Shown one piece after another: positions 8,101 through 13,239 of a stretch of DNA of 15,766 bases. Position 1 is the first letter of the stretch; each line of letters starts with the position of its first letter. Under the pieces are notes generated by a model. It saw only the letters and a list, made by a program, of their open reading frames with translations. It did not search any database and was not told the DNA's origin. The DNA is taken from positions 1 to 15,766 of the forward strand of contig WTAY01000206.1 of the NCBI GenBank assembly GCA_013139345.1, in the 5' to 3' direction. The position numbers and the translations under genes are program-made. This stretch comes from Methylophaga sp. GTDB lineage: Bacteria > Pseudomonadota > Gammaproteobacteria > Nitrosococcales > Methylophagaceae.

Positions 8101-8336
8101 TCGCCAAAGCTAGAAGCCACCCATAGATTAATGCTTGCAGCACCTAAGCCAACGCCAAAAAGAAGTCGGGGGCCACCTAGAAAAACAGCAACAAAAGCAA
8201 GCCCTGCCGCTGGGTATACTGCAGTCGCATAAACAGATGTAACCCCAAGCTGAAGCCCAGAGAGGCCAAGTGAAAAGTAAGCAATAGCAACAATTAAATT
8301 AGATGCAATAAATTTAGGTGTTCTTGTTAGTGGCAT
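5106..8336 (-). CDS. Membrane sensor MASE1-CHASE-PAS-GGDEF-EAL, bifunctional cyclic-di-GMP enzyme
   Basis: A 1076-aa inner-membrane protein that should make and/or degrade the second messenger cyclic-di-GMP in response to external and internal cues. In order: a MASE1 multi-helix membrane sensor (about residues 10-215), a periplasmic CHASE domain (about 240-465, with NHPELYALSWNPRI), a further membrane helix (about 488-512), PAS (about 530-640), GGDEF (about 650-815) and EAL (about 830-1076). The cyclase site is intact (GGDEF 728-732), with an RxxD product-inhibition site (REGD 719-722) five residues before it. The phosphodiesterase motifs are also intact: EAL 860-862, NVSAKQF, ELTES, DDFGTGYSS, KIDRSFV, EGVET and QGYLYSKP. 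The ATG at 8336 has no clear ribosome-binding site but sits right at the MASE1 start. It is monocistronic. Net direction of activity cannot be told from sequence. Confidence 0.95.
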   Translation of the reverse strand: MPLTRTPKFIASNLIVAIAYFSLGLSGLQLGVTSVYATAVYPAAGLAFVAVFLGGPRLLFGVGLGAASINLWVASSFGDLGASNFIIASFIAIGCCLQAWVGVLLIKYIAKPDSKKLLSSTDIFWVLLLAGPIACLIASTWGGITLLAANIISPAELVPQWLYWWIGDTTGVVLFTPLFLMMLQYREQWWSQRIRIIAPPTLIALAMTLVIFFYISHNEREQIKHQLEKTAAPLTDRLKQKLNAYQELVGSVGNLIKVNPNLRYSEFDTFTQAIFDNHPELYALSWNPRINASERNGFESDISQQLTIPEFHISQRDKEGQLVTAEQRENYVPVAYISPLLGNGAAIGYDIASNKKRQHTLHLVNTSKQPAVTAPIKLVQESGSSTGVLLISPVILTPDSAIPAGYTVGVFRIESMLHHIFQNQLPEGLSVALYDTSSAKSHSPLYQSKDTNLSQNPNYQWTSDIHFGGRNWQLSLSPSSNYLIEQHSFLAWQALLTGLILTSLLQVILLLVTGRHNFALEKVEQLLSEQTALLNNNLVGIVTVRDRKIMWANSAFENTLGYKQDELIGCSTRQFYRHEEDFLSIGQAYANIKNKGVIRNELEFVCKDGKHLWIDMRGAILHRDINESIWVFVDVTQRKNAEQEIEHLAYYDSLTHLPNRRMVMDRLRHAMAASARSGLQGALLFLDLDYFKTLNDTLGHDVGDILLQQVAERLGACVREGDTIARFGGDEFVVMLERLDESTIKAAAQTETIAHKILTSLNQPYQLGPHKHTSSTSIGATLFKAHTSDAEELLKQADIAMYQAKSDGRNTLRFFDPEMQARINARVELEYELNQAVEKQHFQLYYQLQVDNDRKAIGAEALIRWIHPERGLIPPYEFIPLAEETGIIITIGQWVLDSACAQLKAWQQNPLTRDLSLSVNVSAKQFHQLDFAAQVQATIQRHNINPQLLKLELTESLLLGNIEDTIMTMNALAKIGIQFSLDDFGTGYSSLQYLKNLPLFQLKIDRSFVQDLVADSSDQAIVRTIISMAYSLGLTVIAEGVETIEQQQCLLSEGCTHLQGYLYSKPVPIDEFEQLL

Positions 8337-8447
8337 TTACTTGAATCTTATATTTAATATGAGATAGAGAAAACGTTTTTACATCTAACTATTGATGTGC
8401 TTTTCAAATGTAGCTTATACATCATTAACTAATAGTGATAGTACCAC

Positions 8448-8595
8448 TATAGCCATTATCATTGAAGATGCAGATTTTTATTTTGTCATCCCAGCATGTT
8501 TTTAGCTGGGATCTGCTTAGTACAATAGATTCTCGATAAAAACACTCGAGAATGACGAGTCTGTAAGCCCTGTATCTTTAAGTAGTTTGGGTATA
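8448..8595. mobile_element. Family-1 MITE-like element, copy B (inverted relative to the others)
   Basis: A complete 148-bp element starting TATAGCCATTATC and ending TAGTTTGGGTATA, with imperfect terminal inverted repeats. Inside, in reverse orientation to copies C and D, are GTCATCCCAGC...GCTGGGAT and ATTCTCGA...TCGAGAATGAC hairpins. There is no coding capacity, so any movement would need a transposase supplied elsewhere. It occupies part of the 805-bp gap between the sensor and metallophosphoesterase genes. Confidence 0.75.
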
Positions 8596-8659
8596 GCCAG
8601 AACATTGAAGTGAAGACGTTCAAATTATGATTAAAATAATTATAAATATTAAGTAATTA

Positions 8660-8692
8660 TTCAGCGTGTGTTCAGGTGGGGATAGCTATAAT
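8660..8692 (+). promoter_or_regulatory. TTCAG-N6-TTCAG box with TATAAT: candidate activated promoter
   Basis: TTCAG at 8660-8664 and 8671-8675 (11-bp period) is followed by a perfect TATAAT at 8687-8692, with no good -35 hexamer. This is the layout of a response-regulator-activated promoter. The same box recurs at 11901-11932. Downstream there is no gene before 9142; a truncated repeat lies in between. Confidence 0.45.
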
Positions 8693-8754
8693 TACATCTC
8701 ATTAAATATTAGATTAATTATTAATAACTTTAGATTAAAAGTATGTTTATAAGT

Positions 8755-8806
8755 AAGGGGCTAAAGGCTTAGCTCCCTCTCCTGTTGGAGAGGGGGGGGG
8801 AGGAGA
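8755..8806. repeat. Family-2 repeat, copy b (truncated)
   Basis: This copy keeps AAGGGGCTAAAGGCTTAG, the CCCTCTCC-TGTT-GGAGAGGG hairpin and the flank GAGGAGATAAAATTAAG, but lacks the first hairpin and left arm. The usual GGGTTGGGGTGAGG has collapsed to a run of nine G (8792-8800), probably by replication slippage. Confidence 0.75.
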
Positions 8807-8980
8807 TAAAATTAAGGAATGAAAAGACGTGAAAATATATCCATGTGATTCTAAAGGGGAATATTGGGTGTATAATCAATACATTGATTACATTTGAGTT
8901 TGTGGAAAGCAAACATGGTTTTAATATGAAAAATAATATGCGAATACAATATATAGATAGTTAAGATGAGATTACTTTAA

Positions 8981-9061
8981 GACTTAGTGATCTCTGTTGA
9001 AGATCATTGAGTCGGCGTTATTTCATACCCATAATCAAGCAGTTTCATTGATTATGGGTAT
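8981..9061 (+). ncRNA. Candidate structured leader or small RNA upstream of the metallophosphoesterase gene
   Basis: Two strong hairpins stand in a row before a terminator: GACT..TGATCT/AGATCA..AGTC (8981-9013), and a perfect 14-bp stem from ATACCCATAATCAA (9025-9038) with its complement (9048-9061). No plus-strand gene ends nearby, so the terminator that follows must close a small RNA or act as an attenuator. The second hairpin also resembles two family-1 termini joined head to head, so it may instead be a transposon scar. No riboswitch class is recognised. Confidence 0.35.
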
Positions 9062-9098
9062 AAACCCCGACTTATGAAGTTTAAGTCGGGGTTTTTTT
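9062..9098 (+). terminator. Rho-independent terminator upstream of the metallophosphoesterase gene
   Basis: AAACCCCGACTT (9062-9073) pairs perfectly with AAGTCGGGGTTT (9083-9094) around a 9-nt loop and runs into seven T. It ends 43 bp before the start codon at 9142. It terminates no visible CDS. It shares its stem sequence with the terminator at 9992-10027. Confidence 0.85.
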
Positions 9099-9141
9099 AT
9101 ACCTCGCGTTTGTCATCAAAGATGACAATGGAGGATGAGTA

Positions 9142-9834
9142 ATGAAATTATTGGTAATTGGCGACCCTCATGGGTGTTATAAAAAAGTATTCGCTGCTAT
9201 TAAAAAAAATAAACCTGAGGCAGTCATTCTATTAGGTGACTTAGGGCTTGAAGCGCCTCTAGAAGAGGTGTTGGATCCAATTTTAGACAAAACAGAAGTG
9301 TGGTTTATTCATGGAAATCACGATACCGATACGGATAGTGATTATGAGTTTTGCTTTGGTAGCAATTTGGCTCATCGGAACTTGCATGGAAAGGTCGTAG
9401 AAATTTCTGGTTTAAGAGTGGCTGGGCTTGGCGGTGTATTTCGAAGCAAAGTCTGGCATCCAGGTGCGAATGAGGGCCAGCCAAAGTGGGATAAGCGAGA
9501 AACATATATGCAGTATCAACCATCGAATATTAGGCGTAGTGCCCAACGATATGGCGGTCTACCTCGGCAGCATAATAGTAGTATTTGGTATGAGGATGTT
9601 GAATTTTTGAGTGACCAGAAGGCTGATATTTTAGTGACGCATGAAGCGCCCTCATGCCATCGACATGGGTTTGATGTACTTGATGACTTGGCCTTTAACA
9701 TGGGGGTGAATCGTGTGTTTCATGGTCATCATCATGAGCATTATCAAGATGAAATTAGTAATGAAGAGCAGACCATTATTGTTGATGGTGTTGGCTTGGC
9801 TCAGTGTAAAAATGAACGGGGAGAATCGCTATGA
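9142..9834 (+). CDS. Calcineurin-like metallophosphoesterase
   Basis: A 230-aa cytoplasmic two-metal phosphoesterase. All family blocks are present: GDPHG (D8, H10), GDLG (D33), GNHD (N59, H60), THEAP (H167) and GHHH (H196, H198). It has no signal peptide or membrane helix, and its size suits the small phosphodiesterase or diadenosine-tetraphosphatase-like branch rather than large nucleases. The start is certain: GGAGG lies 6 nt upstream of ATG 9142. The substrate cannot be read from sequence; many relatives cleave phosphodiester or nucleotide substrates. It sits alone between two terminator-like structures with the same stem, so it is probably its own transcription unit. A 21-codon reading frame overlaps its stop (9831-9896) but is not supported. 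Confidence 0.9.
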   Translation: MKLLVIGDPHGCYKKVFAAIKKNKPEAVILLGDLGLEAPLEEVLDPILDKTEVWFIHGNHDTDTDSDYEFCFGSNLAHRNLHGKVVEISGLRVAGLGGVFRSKVWHPGANEGQPKWDKRETYMQYQPSNIRRSAQRYGGLPRQHNSSIWYEDVEFLSDQKADILVTHEAPSCHRHGFDVLDDLAFNMGVNRVFHGHHHEHYQDEISNEEQTIIVDGVGLAQCKNERGESL

Positions 9835-9937
9835 TTAAGCATGCAATCGTAACAATGATGAAGATGAGGCCACAGATATGTGCATCTCAGATATAAGGCC
9901 TAGCCAGATAGTTTGGCCTAACACACTGCAATAGCGA

Positions 9938-9971
9938 CCTCTCTAAGTATTGAGAGGATGAATATCCTCTC
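9938..9971 (+). promoter_or_regulatory. Two mutually exclusive hairpins before a terminator
   Basis: GAGAGG at 9952-9957 can pair backward with CCTCTC (9938-9943), or forward, as GAGAGGAT, with ATCCTCTC (9964-9971, 4-nt loop). The two cannot form together, and a strong terminator follows 20 nt later, so the arrangement looks like an attenuator. It may also be chance symmetry. No ligand-binding RNA class is recognised. The rest of the 249-bp gap between the two genes shows nothing else. Confidence 0.3.
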
Positions 9972-9991
9972 GGTACAGGTAAGATCTACCT

Positions 9992-10027
9992 AAACCCCGA
10001 CAGGATAATTCCCTGTCGGGGTTTTTT
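9992..10027 (+). terminator. Rho-independent terminator after the metallophosphoesterase gene
   Basis: AAACCCCGACAGG (9992-10004) pairs with CCTGTCGGGGTTT (10012-10024) around a 7-nt loop and ends in six T. It lies 157 bp past the metallophosphoesterase stop and 56 bp before the decayed ATPase start. The outer ten stem pairs are identical to those of the terminator at 9062-9098. Confidence 0.87.
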
Positions 10028-10083
10028 ATTACTCAATTTATGAGCGGCTGGCAGGTTATTTACACCAAAACATGGAGAAAACT

Positions 10084-10630
10084 ATGACTACAGAAGCATC
10101 TGATGATGAGTTATGGGCACAGGTTGTAGAAGAGCTTGACCGAGAAAGGCTGGCTCAGAAGGAGCTGGATATTGAGGCATTACGAAAACAAAAGAGTAAG
10201 CGACGTAAAGCTAAGAAGCTGACGCTAAAATTGTTTGATGCTGGGCTCGTTCAGACTGAGTACGAAAATGAGGCTAGGGATAGTCGGCGTGAGAGCTTTT
10301 TATCGGCGATGAAGGAAGAGAGGTCTCGTAAGTCGTTGGTGAAGGTCAATCGAGAAACGTTTAAACGATTAAAAGCCTTGGCGAAGAAGTTTCCAAATTT
10401 CAGCCATGTTATTACTCGTTATGAGGACTCATTACGACTAAGAAAGTTGGGGGGGATTGCGACAGTATGGTTGCCTCCCATTGTGCACTCCTAGAGAAAT
10501 GGGCAAAGTGCTTGAGCGGTCATGTGCCAATGCTGCAAAACGGAAAGGAAAAGAAAAAGGGAAAATTAGACTTTTGCAGAAGGATATTGAGCTTCCTAAA
10601 GGTGAGAGCACAAAATGGATTGGTTTCTAG
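10084..10630 (+). pseudogene. Decayed Lon-like AAA+ ATPase: both ends kept, nucleotide-binding core deleted
   Basis: The 5' part (10084 to a stop at 10492-10494) encodes a charged helix-rich region followed by LKALAKKFPNFSHVITRYED...WLPPIV. This aligns without gaps to residues just before Walker A of the intact ATPase at 13285 (KLKAKYPNF...KTPPIL; about 14 identities in 40). The reading frame then shifts: from about 10487 another frame reads TPREMGKVLERSCANAAKRK and ends WIGF at 10628-10630, matching SPREIHRALWKACARAVQRG and the C-terminal IGFY of the same paralogue. About 183 residues covering Walker A, Walker B, sensor 1 and the arginine finger are missing at one junction, and the join is out of frame. 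Start 10084 is chosen because GGAG lies 5 nt before it; ATG 10072 has none. A 136-aa truncated protein could still be made, without ATPase activity. Confidence 0.82.
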
Positions 10631-10683
10631 AGCATAAGGTTATCAGTAGAACAAGGATGTTTACTGTCAATAGGAGTTGAAAA

Positions 10684-11115
10684 ATGACAAGAGACCTAGA
10701 GTTACAGTTATTTGAACGTTGTCCCATGCTATATAGGTATCGTTCTGATGAAGGCTCTGCCAACCAACATTATATGTTGGATTTAGGAATTAACTGTGGT
10801 GATGGTTGGTTCCCATTAATTCTTGATGTTTCAGTAAAAATTGAAACACTGATTGAGGGCATGAAACAGGTGGGTCATCAGGAATCTTTGTTGCCCGTTG
10901 CGCTGTGGGTAAAAGAAAAATATGGCGGCTTACTTTTCGACACCGATAACTCGACAGATGAGATTGATCGCTTAGTTATTTTGGCTGAAGACAGGTCGAT
11001 GGCGATCTGTGCTGTTTGTGGCGATGCAGGGAAGCTACAAGGACCTTACTGGAGCAGTTGTTTATGTGACTCCTGTCAATCACTCAATGATAAGACAAAT
11101 AGACAAGGGAAATAG
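10684..11115 (+). CDS. Small GDGW / cysteine-rich (putative zinc-ribbon) protein of unknown function
   Basis: A 143-aa soluble protein. It shows NCGDGWFPLILDV (residues 37-49), VKEKYGGLLFDTD (76-88), an AEDRS segment (101-105), then CAVC (109-112) and CLCDSC (126-131), enough cysteines for one zinc site. This order (GDGW, a KEKxGGL block, AExxS, paired Cys) recalls hypothetical proteins that I know from phages and bacterial accessory regions. No biochemical role is established to my knowledge. GGAG lies 7 nt before the ATG. Its stop is 2 nt before the exonuclease start, so the two are translationally close and almost certainly co-transcribed, suggesting a shared job on nucleic acid (inference). 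Confidence 0.75.
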   Translation: MTRDLELQLFERCPMLYRYRSDEGSANQHYMLDLGINCGDGWFPLILDVSVKIETLIEGMKQVGHQESLLPVALWVKEKYGGLLFDTDNSTDEIDRLVILAEDRSMAICAVCGDAGKLQGPYWSSCLCDSCQSLNDKTNRQGK

Positions 11116-11117
11116 AA

Positions 11118-11666
11118 ATGATGAAAGAGCAACCATTATTTATCGATTTTGAAGCATCAAGTCTGAATATGGCGAGTTATCCGATTGAAGTGGCATGGTC
11201 AATGGAGGATGGCAGTATTGAAAGCCATCTGATTAATCCTTATGCCATTGATAGCTGGACAGATTGGGAGCCAGACTCTCAAGCTATTCATGGATTATCT
11301 AGAAAGCTATTGTTGAAACAAGGCAAGCAGCCTAAATGGCTAGCCCAGAGAATGAATGAGGTCTTGTCTGGGAAGGTGATGTTAAGCAATGGCTATGAGT
11401 TTGATTTAGATTGGTGTGAGACTTTATTTAAGGCTGGCGATGAGGAGATGCAGTTCAAGCTAGGCGATACATGGCATGTATTTGGACGAAAAATTAACAC
11501 TACTTTATTCGTTGATGGAAAAAAACCAGAAGATAGAGCAAGCGCTATATATAAGGTATTGACTGACATTAGCGAACAAGCATGGAAGCAAGTAGAAGGA
11601 AAGCAACACCGCGCAGGTACCGATGTGCAGCAGTTAATTGAAATGTGGAAGATTGTGAATAAGTGA
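11118..11666 (+). CDS. DEDDh-family 3'-5' exonuclease (DnaQ/RNase T-like)
   Basis: A 182-aa single-domain protein. Metal-binding motifs of the DEDDh exonucleases are visible: FIDFEASS (D10, E12; motif I), IHGLS (57-61, the HGI-type block common to DnaQ-like enzymes), GYEFDLDW (D96; motif II) and HRAGTD (H164, D169; motif III). It should remove 3' nucleotides from DNA or RNA in the cytoplasm; which one cannot be told. AGGGA lies about 8 nt before ATG 11118; a second ATG at 11121 is equally usable. It is coupled to the GDGW protein upstream (2-nt gap). Downstream lies a family-2 repeat element, and the 633 bp to clpP contain only repeats and candidate regulatory sites. Confidence 0.83.
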   Translation: MMKEQPLFIDFEASSLNMASYPIEVAWSMEDGSIESHLINPYAIDSWTDWEPDSQAIHGLSRKLLLKQGKQPKWLAQRMNEVLSGKVMLSNGYEFDLDWCETLFKAGDEEMQFKLGDTWHVFGRKINTTLFVDGKKPEDRASAIYKVLTDISEQAWKQVEGKQHRAGTDVQQLIEMWKIVNK

Positions 11667-11694
11667 ATGTGATGTATTTGGGCACAAAAATGAA

Positions 11695-11886
11695 TATACC
11701 GGTAATCATTCAAAATGCAGAAAAACAGTCACAGTCCGTCCCCCCCTCATCCCAACCTTCTCCCTCAAGGGAGAAGGGGCTAAAACTCCCTCTCCTGTTG
11801 GAGAGGGTTGGGGTGAGGAGATAAAATTAAGAATTAATGGAAATGATGAATTGGGGAAGTCTGCATTTTCAATGATTATAGGGATA
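11695..11886. mobile_element. Family-2 MITE-like element, copy c, with family-1-type ends
   Basis: The 74-bp double-hairpin core (11745-11818) is flanked by TATACCGGTAATCATTCAAA (from 11695) and CTGCATTTTCAATGATTATA (to about 11880, then GGGATA). These are inverted copies of each other and match the termini of the family-1 elements. The whole is about 192 bp and encodes nothing. It is the clearest evidence that the two repeat families share ends. Confidence 0.7.
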
Positions 11887-11900
11887 AATAGTTCGCAATA

Positions 11901-11932
11901 TTCAGGGTGTGTTCAGCTTAACTTTGTATACT
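11901..11932 (+). promoter_or_regulatory. TTCAG-N6-TTCAG box with TATACT: candidate activated promoter
   Basis: TTCAG at 11901-11905 and 11912-11916 is followed by TATACT at 11927-11932. The box is shared with 8660-8692 (11-bp period, -10 starting 15 versus 16 nt after the second TTCAG). It probably binds an OmpR-family regulator; which one is unknown. Confidence 0.45.
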
Positions 11933-11984
11933 CGATACATGTTTTAAAGACTCCCATTAATTGTAATAAAGAAGAGATGAAAGA

Positions 11985-12044
11985 ATGATTCGAATAGCAT
12001 TAATAATAATGTAGGCATCACCGATTATTGTTCAGTGATGCCTA
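11985..12044 (+). other. Nine-codon reading frame followed by a 10-bp hairpin
   Basis: Downstream of the TTCAG promoter, ATG at 11985 after a purine-rich stretch encodes MIRIALIIM and stops at 12014. TAGGCATCAC (12012-12021) then pairs perfectly with GTGATGCCTA (12035-12044). There is no T run, and the family-1 copy C begins 6 bp later. It may be the remnant of a gene whose signal-peptide start survives, or a short leader unit. Coding is unproven. Confidence 0.25.
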
Positions 12045-12049
12045 AGTTA

Positions 12050-12198
12050 TATACCCAACCTACTTGAATATGCAGAGCTTATAACTCTCGTCATTCTCGA
12101 GTGTTTTTATCGAGAATCTATTGTCTTGAGAAGATCCCAGCTAAAAGCATGCTGGGATGACAGGATAAAAAACTGTAGTTTGAATAATTAGCGATATA
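12050..12198. mobile_element. Family-1 MITE-like element, copy C
   Basis: A complete 149-bp element from TATACCCAACC to TTAGCGATATA, with the two internal hairpins TCATTCTCGA...TCGAGAAT and CCCAGC...GCTGGGATGAC. Its left end closely matches the right end of copy B read in reverse (CAAGTAGGTTGGGTATA versus TAAGTAGTTTGGGTATA). It is non-coding and ends 101 bp before clpP. Confidence 0.77.
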
Positions 12199-12299
12199 AA
12201 GAGACAACACTGAGCCAGAATAAGCTGGCGATCACATGCGGATGCTGGTTTTTTTTGTGCCTAAAATAAACTCAGTTCTGATCAAGGGAGAAGGATTAG

Positions 12300-12914
12300 A
12301 TGAACAATGTAAACGCGAACAGTACGGTGAACTACCTTGTGCCTACGGTTGTGGAGCAAACTCCAAAAGGTGAGCGAGCTTATGATATCTATTCACGATT
12401 ATTGAAGGACCGAATCATTTTCTTAGTAGGAACAATTGAAGACCAAATGGCTAATGTAATTTGTGCTCAAATGTTATTTCTAGAAGCAGATAATCCTGAC
12501 AAAGATATTCATTTATATATTAACTCACCAGGTGGCGTTGTAACGGCAGGAATGGCCATTTATGACACGATGCAATTTATCAAACCTGATGTCAGCACAA
12601 TGTGTATCGGTCAGGCATCAAGCATGGGCTCTTTTTTGTTGGCTGCAGGTGCAAAGAGTAAGCGTTATTCCACGCCTAACTCTCGTGTAATGATTCATCA
12701 GCCACTAGGTGGTTATCAAGGGCAAGCATCGGATATTGAGATTCATGCAAAAGAGATTTTGTCATTGAGACATAAGTTAAACACCATGCTGGCGGGCCAT
12801 ACAGGTAAAGCTGTGGCAGAAGTTGCTAAAGATACTGATCGGGATAACTTTATGAGTGCTCAGGATGCATGCGATTACGGCTTGATTGATAAAGTAATTA
12901 GTAAGCGTAATTAA
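12300..12914 (+). CDS. clpP: ClpP serine peptidase, not linked to tig/clpX
   Basis: Proteolytic subunit of a Clp-type ATP-dependent protease; family members form a 14-subunit barrel in the cytoplasm that degrades substrates fed in by AAA+ unfoldases. The 204-aa protein matches canonical ClpP throughout (E. coli 207 aa): ERAYDIYSRLLKDRIIFLVG near the N-terminus, oxyanion segment NSPGG (75-79), and triad S108 (ASSMG), H133 (MIHQP) and D182 (DRDNF). AGAAGG lies 6 nt before the ATG. Upstream, a weak hairpin (12214-12229) and eight T (12249-12256) could attenuate. Unusually, trigger factor is absent upstream and clpX downstream; the next gene, 370 bp on, is a Lon-like AAA+ ATPase. It is probably a second ClpP (inference); proof needs the rest of the genome. 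Confidence 0.95.
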   Translation: MNNVNANSTVNYLVPTVVEQTPKGERAYDIYSRLLKDRIIFLVGTIEDQMANVICAQMLFLEADNPDKDIHLYINSPGGVVTAGMAIYDTMQFIKPDVSTMCIGQASSMGSFLLAAGAKSKRYSTPNSRVMIHQPLGGYQGQASDIEIHAKEILSLRHKLNTMLAGHTGKAVAEVAKDTDRDNFMSAQDACDYGLIDKVISKRN

Positions 12915-12969
12915 GAAGACTGATGATGGAGCTAGCCCCAAAATAAGTACAGATGAATAAGGATCTAAT

Positions 12970-13091
12970 AGCTTAACTCCCTCTCCTGTTGGAGAGAGCT
13001 GGGGTGAGGAGATAAAATTAAAGATTGATACCTATGCCAAAAAGACACAAAAGCACAGGGTTTTTCTGCATTTTGAATGACCATCGGTATA
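12970..13091. repeat. Family-2 repeat, copy d (left half missing)
   Basis: Only the second hairpin survives (CTCTCC-TGTT-GGAGAG), followed by GGGGTGAGGAGATAAAATTA and the terminus CTGCATTTTGAATGACCATC ending at GGTATA (to 13091). The terminus abuts and shares TATA with family-1 copy D. With copy D it fills the 370-bp gap between clpP and the ATPase. Confidence 0.72.
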
Positions 13092-13239
13092 TACCCATGA
13101 TAAATGAAAATGTAGGGCTTATAGCTCCCGTCATTCTCGAATGCTCTTATCGAGAATCTATTGTATTAAGCAGATCCCAGCTAGAAGCATGCTGGGATGA
13201 CTAGATAAAAAATCTGCATATTGAATGATTACCGGTATA
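13090..13239. mobile_element. Family-1 MITE-like element, copy D
   Basis: A complete 150-bp element from TATACCCATGATAAATG to AATGATTACCGGTATA, with both internal hairpins well preserved (TCATTCTCGA...TCGAGAAT and CCCAGC-N9-GCTGGG). The imperfect inverted termini match over most of about 26 positions. It ends 45 bp before the ATPase start codon, so it supplies the immediate upstream region of that gene. An in-frame ATG at 13225 lies inside this element and is not the real start. Confidence 0.78.

Noticed and set aside
7906..8232. 108-aa plus-strand open frame
   Set aside because: Antisense to the MASE1 region of the sensor gene, where codons for Ala/Gly/Leu leave the opposite strand open by chance.
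9831..9896. 21-codon ORF overlapping the metallophosphoesterase stop (ATGA)
   Set aside because: The overlap suggests translational coupling, but the peptide (MIKHAIVTMMKMRPQ...) resembles nothing, has no ribosome-binding site of its own beyond GGGGAG within the upstream gene, and cannot be told from chance.
12214..12256. Intrinsic terminator just upstream of clpP
   Set aside because: There are eight T, but the nearest good stem (GCCAG/CTGGC) ends 19 nt before them and the alternative stem is only 4 bp; too weak to call.
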